Source: JANNMJ01 sp031426455
GTDB taxonomy: Bacteria > Bacteroidota > Bacteroidia > Cytophagales > Hymenobacteraceae
Direction of reading: 5' to 3'
Length of the DNA: 29,020 nucleotides
NCBI GenBank assembly: GCA_031426455.1
Contig: JANPLI010000147.1
Location: 1-29,020 of the forward strand
The notes under the pieces are model-generated. The model did not search any database and had not been told where the DNA came from. It saw nothing but the letters and a program-made list of their open reading frames with translations. The position numbers were made by a program, and so were the translations under genes. This document shows positions 10,401 to 17,464 of the stretch, in pieces (positions within the stretch are counted from its first letter, which is position 1; every line of letters starts with the position of its first letter).

Positions 10401-12714
10401 AAGCCCTGCCGGGTTGGCGATCGACCCTAGCACGGGCAATGTCACGCTCGCCTCCTCGGCGGCGGGCACTTACACCATCACCAATAGCATTGCGGCCAGC
10501 GGCTCCTGCACGGCCTCGACGGCTTCGACCACCATCACCATCGAACCGGCGCCCGTGGCGACGCTGACCAGCAACGGCTCGTCAGCCATCTGCGCCGGTA
10601 CCAGCCTGACCCTAACTGCTTCCGGTGCCGGCACCGGGGGTAGCTATCAGTTCGTGCGCGACGGTCAGCCTATCAACGGAGCAACTGGCCTGACCTACGA
10701 AGCTACCCAGGCGGGTACCTACACGGTAGTGGCGACCAACGCCGCAGGTTGTTCGGCCACCTCCACCGACGTGACCGTGACCGTGACGCCCCAACCCACA
10801 GCGACGTTCAGCTACCCCACGAACTCCTTCTGCCTGAGTAGCACTGAGCCGACGGCGACCATCACCGGTACGGCCGGGGGCGTCTTCTCGGCCTCGCCGG
10901 CTGGTCTGACGCTGGATGCCACCACGGGTGCCATCACCCTTGGCACTTCCGCCGCCGGCACCTACACGGTGCGCTACACGGTGGGCACGACCTGCACGGC
11001 CCGCGACTCCGCTACGGTCGTCATTAATCCGGCTCCGGCAATCACGCTGACGGCCGCCGGGCCGACCACCATCTGCGCCGGCGATTCGCTCACGCTAACG
11101 GCCAACACCACCGGCACCGTCCAGCTGCTGCTCGACGGCCAGCCGATCAGCGGCGCGGCGGGCAACTCGTACGTCGCCACGCAGGCGGGTAGCTACACGG
11201 CCGTCGTGACCGACGCCGCCGGCTGCCAGGCCACTTCCGCGCCCGTCACCGTTGCCGTGACCCCGCTGCCTACTGCCACCTTCGCCTACGCTAACGGTAC
11301 CACGTTCTGCCTCAGCGGCACGGCGCCAGTAGCCACCGTCACCGGCACGGCCGGGGGCGTGTTCTCGGCCTCGCCGGCTGGTCTGACGCTGGATGCCGCT
11401 ACGGGCGCCGTCACGCTCGGCACTTCCACGGCCGGCACCTACACCGTGCGCTACACGGTGGGCGCCACCTGCACGGCCCGCGACTCCGTCAGCCTCACGC
11501 TGACTGCTGCACCACGGGCGAATTTCGCTTACGCAGCACCGGCCTTCTGCGTGACGACTGCTGCCGGCACCACGGCGCCCGCCACGCTGGGCACGGGAGC
11601 AAGCAACGGCGCGTTCGCGGCTACCACCACCGGCTTGGTCGTAGATGCTGCAACGGGCGCCATCGATCTGGTGACCTCGCAACCTGGCACCTACATCGTG
11701 CGAAACGCGCTGCCTGCCGCTAATGGCTGCGCCGCGGTGCTGGATTCTACCACCGTCACCATCAATCCGCTGCCCGTCGTGACGGTGAACACCACCGGCG
11801 CCACCACGTTCTGCCAGGGCGATTCCGTGACGCTGACCGCCTCGGGCGGCACCAGCTACCTCTGGAGCAACGGGGCCACCACCGCCAGCATCGTGGTGCG
11901 CACGGACGGTACTTACTCCGTGACCGGCACCTCGGCGGCGGGCTGCGCATCGGCGCCGGCCTCGACCACCGTGACCGTAAACCCGCTGCCCGTCGTGACG
12001 GTGAACACCACCGGTGCCACCACGTTCTGCCAGGGCGATTCCGTGACGCTGACCGCCTCGGGCGGCACCAGCTACCTCTGGAGCAATGGGGCCACCACTG
12101 CCACCATCGTGGTGCGCACGGGCGGCACTTATTCCGTGACCGGCACCTCAGCTACGGGCTGCGCGGCCGCTACGACTCCCACTACCGTGGTCGTGAACCC
12201 GCTGCCCGCCGCGCCTACCCTGACGCTGACCCAACTGCCGTCCGGTGCCGTGCTGCTGACCTCCTCGGCCGCTACCGGTAACCAGTTCCTGCTGAATGGC
12301 CAGCCCATCAACGGCGCCACCGCCGACACCTACACGGTGACCAACCCGGCGATGAACGGGGTGTACACGGTGCAGGTCGCCGACGGCACGACGGGCTGCG
12401 TCTCGCCGCTCTCGAACGCTGTGACCACCACCGTGACCAGCACCCCCGGTACGCTGGCCATCGGTGCCCTAAGCGTGTACCCGAACCCCACCCCAGATGG
12501 CGCCCTGACGCTGGAACTGCGCGGCTATCGCCAGCCCGTGACCGTGACCCTGTTCGACGCCCTGGGGCGGCTGGTGTACGCCGCGACGCTACCCGCACCC
12601 GGCGCCACCACCACGTACCAGGCCCTCAACCTACGCCCGATGCCGACCGGGGTCTATACCCTGCGCGCCGCCACGGAAGCAGGCGTAATCGTCCGCCGCG
12701 TGGTGAGGAACTGA
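7414..12714 (+). CDS. Giant T9SS-secreted protein with GEVED domains and Ig-like repeats
   Basis: This intact 1766-residue protein starts at the ATG at 7414; a TTG five codons earlier is possible but less likely. The order is: signal peptide (LLGLLLGAQLAQAQ, ~35 residues); two GEVED domains at ~60-185 and ~215-350, ending in SGETRDYGVTL and SGETEDYTLTV, with WIDYDQNGTYD and WVDWNRNQQFE cores; a beta-sandwich at ~385-560 (IGFAFTFWGTTY, STNGNIQFD, LLWTDLDLRTSG) like jelly-roll or nidogen-type domains; about a dozen Ig-like repeats (TFCAGGSVTLTA); and a type A sorting domain (LSVYPNPTPDGALTLEL to VRRVVRN). T9SS cargo of this kind is exported across the outer membrane and attached or released. 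A carbohydrate- or surface-binding role is plausible but not shown. It probably arose beside its broken upstream paralogue by domain sharing. Confidence 0.93.
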   Translation: MTLPSTTPLSFTARVRWRLAGLLGLLLGAQLAQAQPTYCNTGLGGGTCDITQIAIANTSFNTAQSTCPSSGDKYSIYSPSGAETATLELGQTYQLDITVSANDVISLWIDYDQNGTYDASEWTQVAATTTAGTGVSASFQVPSSATAGLTGLRIRTRLSGNMNGATDACTNFGSGETRDYGVTLGIPINTTTAAPYCAAPHPAGCTSASITRVTLTSAGLNNGSACVPNAAGSAFYNYAAVGSATGTVTQRANYPLNVTLSSAASSVGAWVDWNRNQQFEASEFTLLNLGTGGTTANATLAVPTTASLGTTRLRIRTRSSGAVLTGADACLSLPSGETEDYTLTVQAQCALQTPVTVTAGGPTSICAGGSVTLTAAGVPLDSYAYSAIPYAPLPAGTQPGPTGDDAVSGTLPIGFAFTFWGTTYTDFVISTNGNIQFDAPGTATFTPPAAPNAATPNNYIGLLWTDLDLRTSGTITYDVVGTAPNRKLVIDYTNVPFYTQPDPNQPQSFTGQLVLSEGSNWIEMFYGVQDGTAPLKPKLQGLENADGTRAVTVVDAAGVSRNATNWQISGPEGWRFVPASSTPFAWTPTTGLSDPTALTTTVSPTTTTTYTFTAQDANGCTNVASTTVTVAAPAAPGVTDASRCGAGSVTLQATGAPAGGTYQWYTVATGGTPIPNQTGASYLIPNLTATTVYYVNAVSNNGCIGPRTAVTATINPEPTATLTAGGNTAFCAGGAVTLTASGAGTGGTYQFLLNGQPVNGTTATTLVATAAGTYTVVATNATTCSATSSAVTVTINPAPTATLTAGGNTTFCAGGSVTLTAAGTGTGNTYQFLLNGQPVNGTTATTLVATAAGTYTVVATNAATCSATSSAVTVTVNPAPSAAFAYATSTFCRTSATDPAPSITGSTGGTFTASPTGLVLNATTGIITLGTSAVGTYVVTYSVGGTCPASATQTVTVTSAPVAAFTYTTGTTLCAGAANTLPPTLSVGASAGTFSASPAGLAIDPSTGNVTLASSAAGTYTITNSIAASGSCTASTASTTITIEPAPVATLTSNGSSAICAGTSLTLTASGAGTGGSYQFVRDGQPINGATGLTYEATQAGTYTVVATNAAGCSATSTDVTVTVTPQPTATFSYPTNSFCLSSTEPTATITGTAGGVFSASPAGLTLDATTGAITLGTSAAGTYTVRYTVGTTCTARDSATVVINPAPAITLTAAGPTTICAGDSLTLTANTTGTVQLLLDGQPISGAAGNSYVATQAGSYTAVVTDAAGCQATSAPVTVAVTPLPTATFAYANGTTFCLSGTAPVATVTGTAGGVFSASPAGLTLDAATGAVTLGTSTAGTYTVRYTVGATCTARDSVSLTLTAAPRANFAYAAPAFCVTTAAGTTAPATLGTGASNGAFAATTTGLVVDAATGAIDLVTSQPGTYIVRNALPAANGCAAVLDSTTVTINPLPVVTVNTTGATTFCQGDSVTLTASGGTSYLWSNGATTASIVVRTDGTYSVTGTSAAGCASAPASTTVTVNPLPVVTVNTTGATTFCQGDSVTLTASGGTSYLWSNGATTATIVVRTGGTYSVTGTSATGCAAATTPTTVVVNPLPAAPTLTLTQLPSGAVLLTSSAATGNQFLLNGQPINGATADTYTVTNPAMNGVYTVQVADGTTGCVSPLSNAVTTTVTSTPGTLAIGALSVYPNPTPDGALTLELRGYRQPVTVTLFDALGRLVYAATLPAPGATTTYQALNLRPMPTGVYTLRAATEAGVIVRRVVRN
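9571..10056 (+). repeat. 243-bp tandem duplication of one Ig-like domain
   Basis: Units 9571-9813 and 9814-10056 encode nearly identical 81-residue Ig-like domains containing TYQFLLNGQPVNGTTATTLV. The repeat is in frame and the copies differ by scattered, mainly synonymous, bases. Confidence 0.85.
11769..12200 (+). repeat. 216-bp tandem duplication of one Ig-like domain
   Basis: Units 11769-11984 and 11985-12200 encode nearly identical 72-residue domains starting LPVVTVNTTGATTFCQGDSV and containing SYLWSNGATTA. They are in frame, with only a few differences, so the duplication is recent or kept uniform by gene conversion. Confidence 0.9.
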
Positions 12715-12766
12715 GGGACTTTTTGACTGAGTGACTGAGTGACTGAGTGGATTGGGTGACTGATTG
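12709..12766 (+). repeat. GACTGAGT tandem repeat beginning at the stop codon
   Basis: The stop of the second giant gene is the TGA of aactgag at 12709-12715. Three perfect 8-bp units gactgagt follow (12725-12748), then weaker copies (gggtgactgattgg). Confidence 0.8.
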
Positions 12767-12810
12767 GCTTTAGCCGCTCAAACCCTCTTACCCTTCCACC
12801 CTCTCACCCT

Positions 12811-12863
12811 CCCTAACCAAACGCCCCGCTGACCTTCCGGTTGGCGGGGCGTTTGGTTAGGGG
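12811..12863. terminator. Strong bidirectional terminator after the second giant gene
   Basis: A 19-bp perfect inverted repeat runs from 12811 (ccctaaccaaacgccccgc) to its complement ending at 12863, with a short GC-rich loop. It sits about 100 bases after the stop at 12714 and before the next gene. Confidence 0.8.
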
Positions 12864-12954
12864 GCGGGCGGAAATGGGGCGGCGGCGATCCTTTTTCGCG
12901 ACTTTCCCGTACACGCGCCCCGTGAGCCGCACCAGTGGCTCCTCTTCCTTTACA

Positions 12955-13275
12955 ATGAAAAAGATCACCTTTGCTCTTGCCCTGCTGACCAGCGCCTGCG
13001 CGCTGCCCGCCCTGGCTCAGACCGAAATGAAAAGCTCGACGATGCAGAACGGCGCCGGCACCAAAACCGAAGTCGATGTGCGCTCGAACGGCACCGTCAA
13101 GACCGAAACCACCACTAAGACGGGTCGCACCAAGAGCGGCGAAGTCATCAACGATGCCGCGCAGGGCACCAAGAAAGTCGGTAAGAAAGTAGCTTCCGGC
13201 ACCAAGCGCGCGGGTAAATCCGTGGCGCGCGGCACGAAGAAAGTCGCCAAAAAAGTAGAAAACGCGGTGGATTAA
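12955..13275 (+). CDS. Small secreted lysine-rich, histone-like protein
   Basis: The 106-residue product begins with a signal peptide (MKKITFALALLTSACALPALAQ). A longer in-frame start at 12841 lies partly in the terminator and is rejected. The mature part has a Thr/Lys-rich segment followed by a C-terminal repeat of GTKKVGKKV / GTKRAGKSV / GTKKVAKKV, a spacing of about 11 residues like the basic tails of histone H1-like or DNA-compacting proteins. With a signal peptide it cannot act on the nucleoid in the usual way; binding to extracellular DNA, polysaccharide or lipopolysaccharide is a guess. No enzymatic motif is visible. The next terminator follows 30 bases after the stop. Confidence 0.85.
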   Translation: MKKITFALALLTSACALPALAQTEMKSSTMQNGAGTKTEVDVRSNGTVKTETTTKTGRTKSGEVINDAAQGTKKVGKKVASGTKRAGKSVARGTKKVAKKVENAVD

Positions 13276-13304
13276 CCTTCCCCGTGCGGCCTGCTTTCAT
13301 CCAG

Positions 13305-13339
13305 CCCCGCCGATGCTTTGCGTCGGCGGGGTTTGTTTT
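13305..13339 (+). terminator. Rho-independent terminator after the lysine-rich protein gene
   Basis: A perfect 9-bp stem (ccccgccga and tcggcgggg) with a 9-base loop is followed by tttgtttt. It ends 49 bases before the ATG of the DUF2721 gene, which argues against an earlier start for that gene. Confidence 0.8.
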
Positions 13340-13387
13340 GGGGGCAGGTTGGCGCTGGCTTCTCCTCACTCACTCGTACTCGTTTCA

Positions 13388-13852
13388 ATGGAAATTACCC
13401 TCACCACTCCCGCCCTGCTTTTTCCGGCGCTCTCGCTGCTGCTGCTGGCTTACACGAACCGGTTTATGGCGCTCGCCAACCGCGTCCGGACGCTGAAGCC
13501 GCAGTATATGAGCACGCACTCGGCGTCCATTATGGGGCAGATCGTGAACCTGCGCCGCCGCCTCTACCTGGTGCGCAATATGCAGGTGGTAGGCATCGGG
13601 GCGATGTTCGGGTGCGTGCTGTGTATGCTGCTGCTGTTTCTGGGGCAGCGGCTGGCGGGGATGGTGCTTTTCGGGGCCTCGCTGGTAGGGCTGCTGGTTT
13701 CGCTGGGGATGTCGCTGCGCGAGCTGGCGATGTCCATCGAAGCCATCAAGCTGGAGCTTTCCGACCTGGAGACGGAAGAAGAAAAGCGCATCATCGAGGA
13801 AGTACGCGCCAAGCCAGTCAGCGAGGCCGCCGACGCTGAGCTGGACGGCTGA
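13388..13852 (+). CDS. DUF2721 family membrane protein
   Basis: The 154-residue protein begins MEITLTTPALLFPALSLLLL, the typical N-terminus of DUF2721 proteins, with AYTNRFMALANRVR after the first membrane helix. Two more hydrophobic segments follow (VVGIGAMFGCVLCMLLLFL and a stretch around GMVLFGASLVGLLVSLGM), then a C-terminal amphipathic, charged helix (LRELAMSIEAIKLELSDLETEEEKR). The molecular function of the family is unknown. The start at 13388 is chosen because upstream in-frame codons overlap a terminator. It is transcribed alone, towards the palindrome cluster. Confidence 0.9.
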   Translation: MEITLTTPALLFPALSLLLLAYTNRFMALANRVRTLKPQYMSTHSASIMGQIVNLRRRLYLVRNMQVVGIGAMFGCVLCMLLLFLGQRLAGMVLFGASLVGLLVSLGMSLRELAMSIEAIKLELSDLETEEEKRIIEEVRAKPVSEAADAELDG

Positions 13853-13903
13853 GGATCCACGCGCCCCAAGCCTACGCCCGACCGCAGCGGGGCCGCGCCG
13901 AGC

Positions 13904-14030
13904 GTGTTACGCTTTTCGTCGCTCCAGCGAAAGACGTAACACGCGGGTTGTTACGTTTTTTATCACCCTGGCGAAAGACGTAGCAAGCGGCGTGTTACGT
14001 CTTTTGTCGCGCTGATAAAAAACGTAACAC
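13904..14030. repeat. Three phased 39-bp imperfect palindromes (44-bp period)
   Basis: Palindromes occupy 13904-13942, 13948-13986 and 13992-14030. Each starts with gtgttacg or ttgttacg and ends with cgtaacac or cgtagcaa. The inner stems are Y-rich on the left and A-rich on the right (cttttcg against cgaaag) around a loop such as tcgctccag. Starts are exactly 44 bases apart, and paired arms differ in compensating ways. The cluster lies between convergent genes ending at 13852 and 14128, so it could act as a transcription barrier, but three phased copies go beyond an ordinary terminator. Confidence 0.9.
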
Positions 14031-14127
14031 GACTGCCGCGCCGACTTGTGAGCCGTGCCCGGATGACCGGACGCCGGCCCAGCTTCGCTTTTCACGGGTA
14101 GCTATGAGCAGCACAACGCACTGGCTT

Positions 14128-14898
14128 TCAACGCCGCCGGGCGCCGACCCGCGCTTTGGGCCGGACAGGTTTCTTCGCCGGTGCCGGCGGCACCACGACG
14201 GGCGCGGGCAGCAGCGCCAGCACGGCGGGCAGCTCGGCCAGGGGACGGAGCGCCTGCGCGGGCGCCTGCACCGTGACGGTACGCGTGGCCGCATCGAGCC
14301 GCCGAACGCGGGCGCCACCGCTGACGAGTTGCGCCCGCAGCGCCGCCGTGTCGGTGGAGGGCAGGTAGCGCAGCAGGGCTTCCGTGATGGGCGCCGCGCG
14401 GCCCGCGTCCCGGGCGCGGATGGCGGCGGGCGTTTCGCTGGCGTTAGCAGCTTGCTGCAACGCCGGGGCCAGCTTGTTTTCGGCGGTGAGGCGCACCACG
14501 GCGCGTACGCCGTAGCCGTTGAGCAGGTAGCGGTTGAACGACGCCGGAAACGCCACCCGCCACAGGTTCGGGCCGAGGGAGTCGAGCAGCCGCACGTGCC
14601 AGCTTTGCTCCAGACGGCGGCGGCGCTCCGCCGTCAGGGGCGAAAAAAACTGCAGCAGCCGGACGTACACGCCGCCGTTGAGGTCATCGGGCGTTTCCGA
14701 AGAAAAAAAACTTTCCAGGTTGGCGGGCGGGATGAACGGCTGCCCGACCAGCTCCAGGCGGTAGCGGGGGTCGGCGTCGGAAGGCGCCGGACCGACGGTC
14801 GCCGCCCCAAACTGCGCCCAGGCGGGAACCGTCGGCAGCAGCAGGAACAGCAGCAAGCCGAGGGCCCGCGAGGAATAGCAACGAAAGCAGCAGCGCAT
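14128..14898 (-). CDS. Stand-alone secreted subtilase-propeptide-like protein
   Basis: The 256-residue protein has a signal peptide (ALGLLLFLLLPTVPAWAQ), so the ATG at 14898 is chosen over a frame open further upstream. After it come VGQPFIPPANLESFF, YVRLLQFFSPLTAERRRRLE, LGPNLWRVAFP, LLNGYGVRAVVRL and LRPLAELPAVLALLPAP. The same order is seen in the N-terminal propeptide of the S8 peptidase encoded at 22700-26326 (VVPPANFNALARG, FRLVQFERLPSEAQKTALRK, PTNAYTVSLP, GFGIRSLGAVPGA, LPRLTALPWVSAVEAAPAP). Similarity ends where that enzyme's catalytic domain starts; here only a short basic tail (PVRPKARVGARRR) follows. There is no protease domain downstream. It may be a truncated protease relic or a trans-acting inhibitor or chaperone; homology is by eye. 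Confidence 0.75.
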   Translation of the reverse strand: MRCCFRCYSSRALGLLLFLLLPTVPAWAQFGAATVGPAPSDADPRYRLELVGQPFIPPANLESFFSSETPDDLNGGVYVRLLQFFSPLTAERRRRLEQSWHVRLLDSLGPNLWRVAFPASFNRYLLNGYGVRAVVRLTAENKLAPALQQAANASETPAAIRARDAGRAAPITEALLRYLPSTDTAALRAQLVSGGARVRRLDAATRTVTVQAPAQALRPLAELPAVLALLPAPVVVPPAPAKKPVRPKARVGARRR

Positions 14899-14975
14899 CA
14901 CGCAGAGAAAGTAAAGTCGGGCCGGCCGCGCGGGGCGCGGCTGGCTGCAAAATACGCCCCCCGGTCGGCCCGCCG

Positions 14976-15188
14976 TCAGATGCCCCGCCGCACCCGCTCC
15001 ACGATGCCCTGCCCGAACAGGCACAGCCCCGCGTTGAAGACGCACAGGGCGCCCGTGCCCGCCGCTACCCACGTGAGCGTGGGCACACCGCCGGTTTTCA
15101 GGTGATCGGCCCAAAGAATCAGACACTGGCCGGCGCCGATCAGTAGCAGGCCACTCACGACGAAAAAATGATAACGGGAGACGCGCAT
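14976..15188 (-). CDS. Small two-helix membrane protein
   Basis: This 70-residue protein starts MRVSRYHFFVVSGLLLIGAG and has two hydrophobic helices, separated by a short loop (WADHLKTGGVPT), and a basic end (VERVRRGI). The ATG at 15188 is chosen because a -7-like box (TTACTTTG) lies only 4 bases upstream of it; 18 further residues upstream are Arg-rich and unlike a membrane protein. It lies 77 bases upstream of the propeptide-like gene on the same strand, so the two may be cotranscribed. No known family is recognised. Confidence 0.6.
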   Translation of the reverse strand: MRVSRYHFFVVSGLLLIGAGQCLILWADHLKTGGVPTLTWVAAGTGALCVFNAGLCLFGQGIVERVRRGI

Positions 15189-15192
15189 TTGG

Positions 15193-15200
15193 CAAAGTAA
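15193..15200 (-). promoter_or_regulatory. -7-like box 4 bases before a start codon
   Basis: On the minus strand TTACTTTG matches 5 of the 6 fixed positions of TAnnTTTG and ends 4 bases before the ATG at 15188. A transcript starting 4-8 bases downstream would be nearly leaderless. Confidence 0.35.
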
Positions 15201-15279
15201 ACCCGCAAACCGGACCCTGCGGCTACGGCTTGGCCCCGCCATAGGTTGGCATTCGTCGGTAAACCGGCCCGGCTACGGC

Positions 15280-15287
15280 TACCTTTG
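15280..15287 (+). promoter_or_regulatory. -7 box upstream of the 171-aa hypothetical gene
   Basis: TACCTTTG matches TAnnTTTG exactly and lies 41 bases before the ATG at 15329. No convincing -33 element is visible at standard spacing. Confidence 0.5.
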
Positions 15288-15328
15288 GCCCGCTCCGCCC
15301 CAGTTTCCCGGAGCACCCGACTTGCCTT

Positions 15329-15844
15329 ATGAGCGTGGTCACGTTTGAAACCCTGCTGCGCGTCGCGTTCGGGGAGCGTTACGACGAGTTTTTTTCCGCC
15401 GCCGAAACCACGGCTTACTCGCGCCTCGACCGGGCGTTGCAGCAGGCTGATGCCGGTGTGGCCGTCTCGTTCGCCTTCGAGCGCGTCCGGCTGGGGGTGG
15501 CCCTGGCCCTGCTGCAACTGCTCATCGACCTGCGCGACGAAGGGGAAACCGTCGTCAGCATCCCCGCCCCTGACGGCCCCGACGACGAAGCCCGCGCCGT
15601 TCAGCGCATCCTGCACCGGGCGCTGCGCGAAGCCCAGTCAGTGGAAGAAATCGACGGCCTGGTGCAGGCCGAAGCCAGCGCCTTCGAGCGACTCTACACC
15701 GACCTGTTCGTCGATGACGACGGCGAACTGGTGCTGCTGCTTTTCGAGCGCACCCTGGCCGCCGATACCCGCCGCGAGCTGGACCGCTGCCTGACGGAAG
15801 CCGCCCGCCTGGCCGAATACCTCCATACCGAACCCGAAGCGTAA
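15329..15844 (+). CDS. Hypothetical acidic helical protein
   Basis: The 171-residue soluble protein (MSVVTFETLLRVAFGERYDE) is not recognised. It appears largely alpha-helical and acidic, without signal peptide or membrane helix. Leu-rich helices (VALALLQLLIDLRDEGE) alternate with charged stretches, and an acidic turn FVDDDGELVLLLFE lies near residue 130. No catalytic motif stands out. Codon use is like the surrounding chromosome and a good -7 box precedes it, so it is likely a real single-gene transcript. Confidence 0.75.
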   Translation: MSVVTFETLLRVAFGERYDEFFSAAETTAYSRLDRALQQADAGVAVSFAFERVRLGVALALLQLLIDLRDEGETVVSIPAPDGPDDEARAVQRILHRALREAQSVEEIDGLVQAEASAFERLYTDLFVDDDGELVLLLFERTLAADTRRELDRCLTEAARLAEYLHTEPEA

Positions 15845-15942
15845 CGCGGAGCCGGGGTGCCGAGCCGTTACGCGCTCCGTTGCCGGTGTTCGATTTCAGG
15901 TGTTTGATTTTGGGCCTGCGACGGCTGCGTATTCAGGCCCAA

Positions 15943-15998
15943 GGCCAAATACCCAAGGCCCAACACCCAAGGCCAAATACCCAGGGCCAAATACCCAC
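15943..15998. repeat. Four tandem 14-bp repeats
   Basis: Four copies of ggccaaatacccaa occur at 15943, 15957, 15971 and 15985. The second copy reads ggcccaacacccaa, and the last bases of copies three and four vary. A partial copy (ggcccaa) precedes them. The repeats lie in the 270-base gap between the genes ending at 15844 and starting at 16115; nothing else was recognised in this gap. Confidence 0.9.
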
Positions 15999-16114
15999 CC
16001 CCCAACGCCCGGACCTGTTCCGCCCTGGAGGAGCCGCCGCCGTACAATAACGCACGCCCTACCACGTCTGTGGCTGGGGTACGCGTCTGCCTGCCTCCTT
16101 CCTTCTTTCGCTCG

Positions 16115-17350
16115 ATGCTTCGTTTACTGCTGATTCTCGGCCTGTTACTACTGGTTGAATACTACGCCTTCCAGGCGGTGCGCACCGTGGCGCAGAGTTG
16201 GGGGACCAATGCCCAGCGCACCGCTACCTGGGTTTACTGGCTCATTACAGGCCTTTTTTACGGCGGATTGCTGCTGATCAGCGTGATTCGCCGGCGCGGC
16301 ACCACGCCGATGCCGTGGGCGGCCTACGCCTTCTCGACGCTGCTGGCCGTGTGGGTGGCCAAGCTGGTGACGACCCTTTTCCCGTTGGGCGAAGACGTGG
16401 TGCGGGCCGCCAAAGTAGGACTGAACGCCGTGCTGCCCGCCCCGCCCCGGTTCGACCCCGGCCGGGCACGTTTCATCTCGCTGCTCGGAATGGGCGTGGC
16501 GGCCGTGCCGTTTGCCGCGCTGATCTACGGAATGGTGCGCGGCGCTACCGACTTCCGGGTGCGCCGCCTGACGCTGCGTTACCCCAACCTACCCCCGGCT
16601 TTCGACGGGTTCCGGATCCTGCAAATCAGCGACCTGCACGTCGGTTCTTATGCCGACAACACCGAACCCCTGGAACGCGCCGTGCGGCTGATCAACGAGC
16701 AGGCCGCTGACCTGGTGGTGATGACCGGCGACCTGGTGAACAATATCGCCCCCGAAGCCGAACCGCACCTGGCGGCGCTACGCGGCATCCGTTCGAAGGA
16801 GCCGATCCTATCGGTCCTCGGCAACCACGACTACGGCGACTACGTGACCTGGGACTCACCAGCCGCCAAAACCACCAACCTCGACCGCCTCAAGGCGCAC
16901 CACCGCGCCATCGGCTGGGATCTGCTGCTGAACGAACACCGCGTCATCGAACGCGACGGCCACCAACTGGCCGTGCTGGGCGTCGAAAACTGGAGTTCGC
17001 ACCTCAACTTCCCCCGCTACGGCGACCTGGCCCGCGCGCACCGGGGCACGGCGGGCGCGCCGTTCAAGCTGCTGCTCTCGCACGACCCCTCGCACTGGGA
17101 TGCCCAAGTGCTGACCGATTACCCGGATATCGACTTGGTGCTCAGCGGCCACACTCACGGAATGCAGTTCGGCGTGAACCTGCCCTTTATGAAATGGAGC
17201 CCCGTGCAGTACGTGTACAAGCAGTGGGCGGGCCTGTACGAAAAAGGGCGGCAGCGCCTCTACGTCAACGCGGGCCTCGGCTACATCGGCTACCCCGGCC
17301 GGGTGGGTTTTTTGCCCGAAATCACGGTCATCGAGCTGAAGCGCGGTTAG
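16115..17350 (+). CDS. Membrane-anchored calcineurin-like metallophosphoesterase
   Basis: The 411-residue protein has about four N-terminal membrane helices (residues ~1-20, 40-58, 70-90, 120-140) and a calcineurin-like phosphoesterase domain from ~165. The metal-binding motifs are complete: ISDLHVG (D173, H175), TGDLVNN (D206), LGNHDYGDY (N237, H238), LLSHDPSHWD (H323) and SGHTHGMQFG (H346, H348). This arrangement resembles the YkuE/YaeI-type enzymes, some of which act on UDP-2,3-diacylglucosamine or other phosphodiesters, but the substrate cannot be read from sequence. The ATG at 16115 is chosen because the hydrophobic N-terminus begins there; 15 further in-frame upstream residues are poor. 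It is followed by the lipoprotein gene after 114 bases. Confidence 0.93.
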   Translation: MLRLLLILGLLLLVEYYAFQAVRTVAQSWGTNAQRTATWVYWLITGLFYGGLLLISVIRRRGTTPMPWAAYAFSTLLAVWVAKLVTTLFPLGEDVVRAAKVGLNAVLPAPPRFDPGRARFISLLGMGVAAVPFAALIYGMVRGATDFRVRRLTLRYPNLPPAFDGFRILQISDLHVGSYADNTEPLERAVRLINEQAADLVVMTGDLVNNIAPEAEPHLAALRGIRSKEPILSVLGNHDYGDYVTWDSPAAKTTNLDRLKAHHRAIGWDLLLNEHRVIERDGHQLAVLGVENWSSHLNFPRYGDLARAHRGTAGAPFKLLLSHDPSHWDAQVLTDYPDIDLVLSGHTHGMQFGVNLPFMKWSPVQYVYKQWAGLYEKGRQRLYVNAGLGYIGYPGRVGFLPEITVIELKRG

Positions 17351-17464
17351 GGCAGCGGGGCGGTTAAAAGCGGGTGGCGCCAACCTTCGCCACGCGCCGG
17401 CCGTAAGGGGCACGCGGCAAATCGCCGCACCTTACCCCAATTCCCAACCCATTTGATTTTCCAG

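Noticed and set aside
13904..14030. CRISPR array
   Set aside because: The units are palindromic throughout, with only 5 bases between them. There are no unique spacers and no cas genes.
14104..15105. A 333-codon plus-strand open frame opposite the propeptide-like gene
   Set aside because: The product is an Arg/Gln/Gly-rich low-complexity sequence. The minus strand has a signal peptide and recognisable motifs, so this is a GC-rich shadow.
15868..16065. A 65-codon minus-strand frame with repeated YLALG/WPWVLG units
   Set aside because: The apparent protein repeat is just the translation of the 14-bp DNA repeat; there is no start signal or conserved domain.
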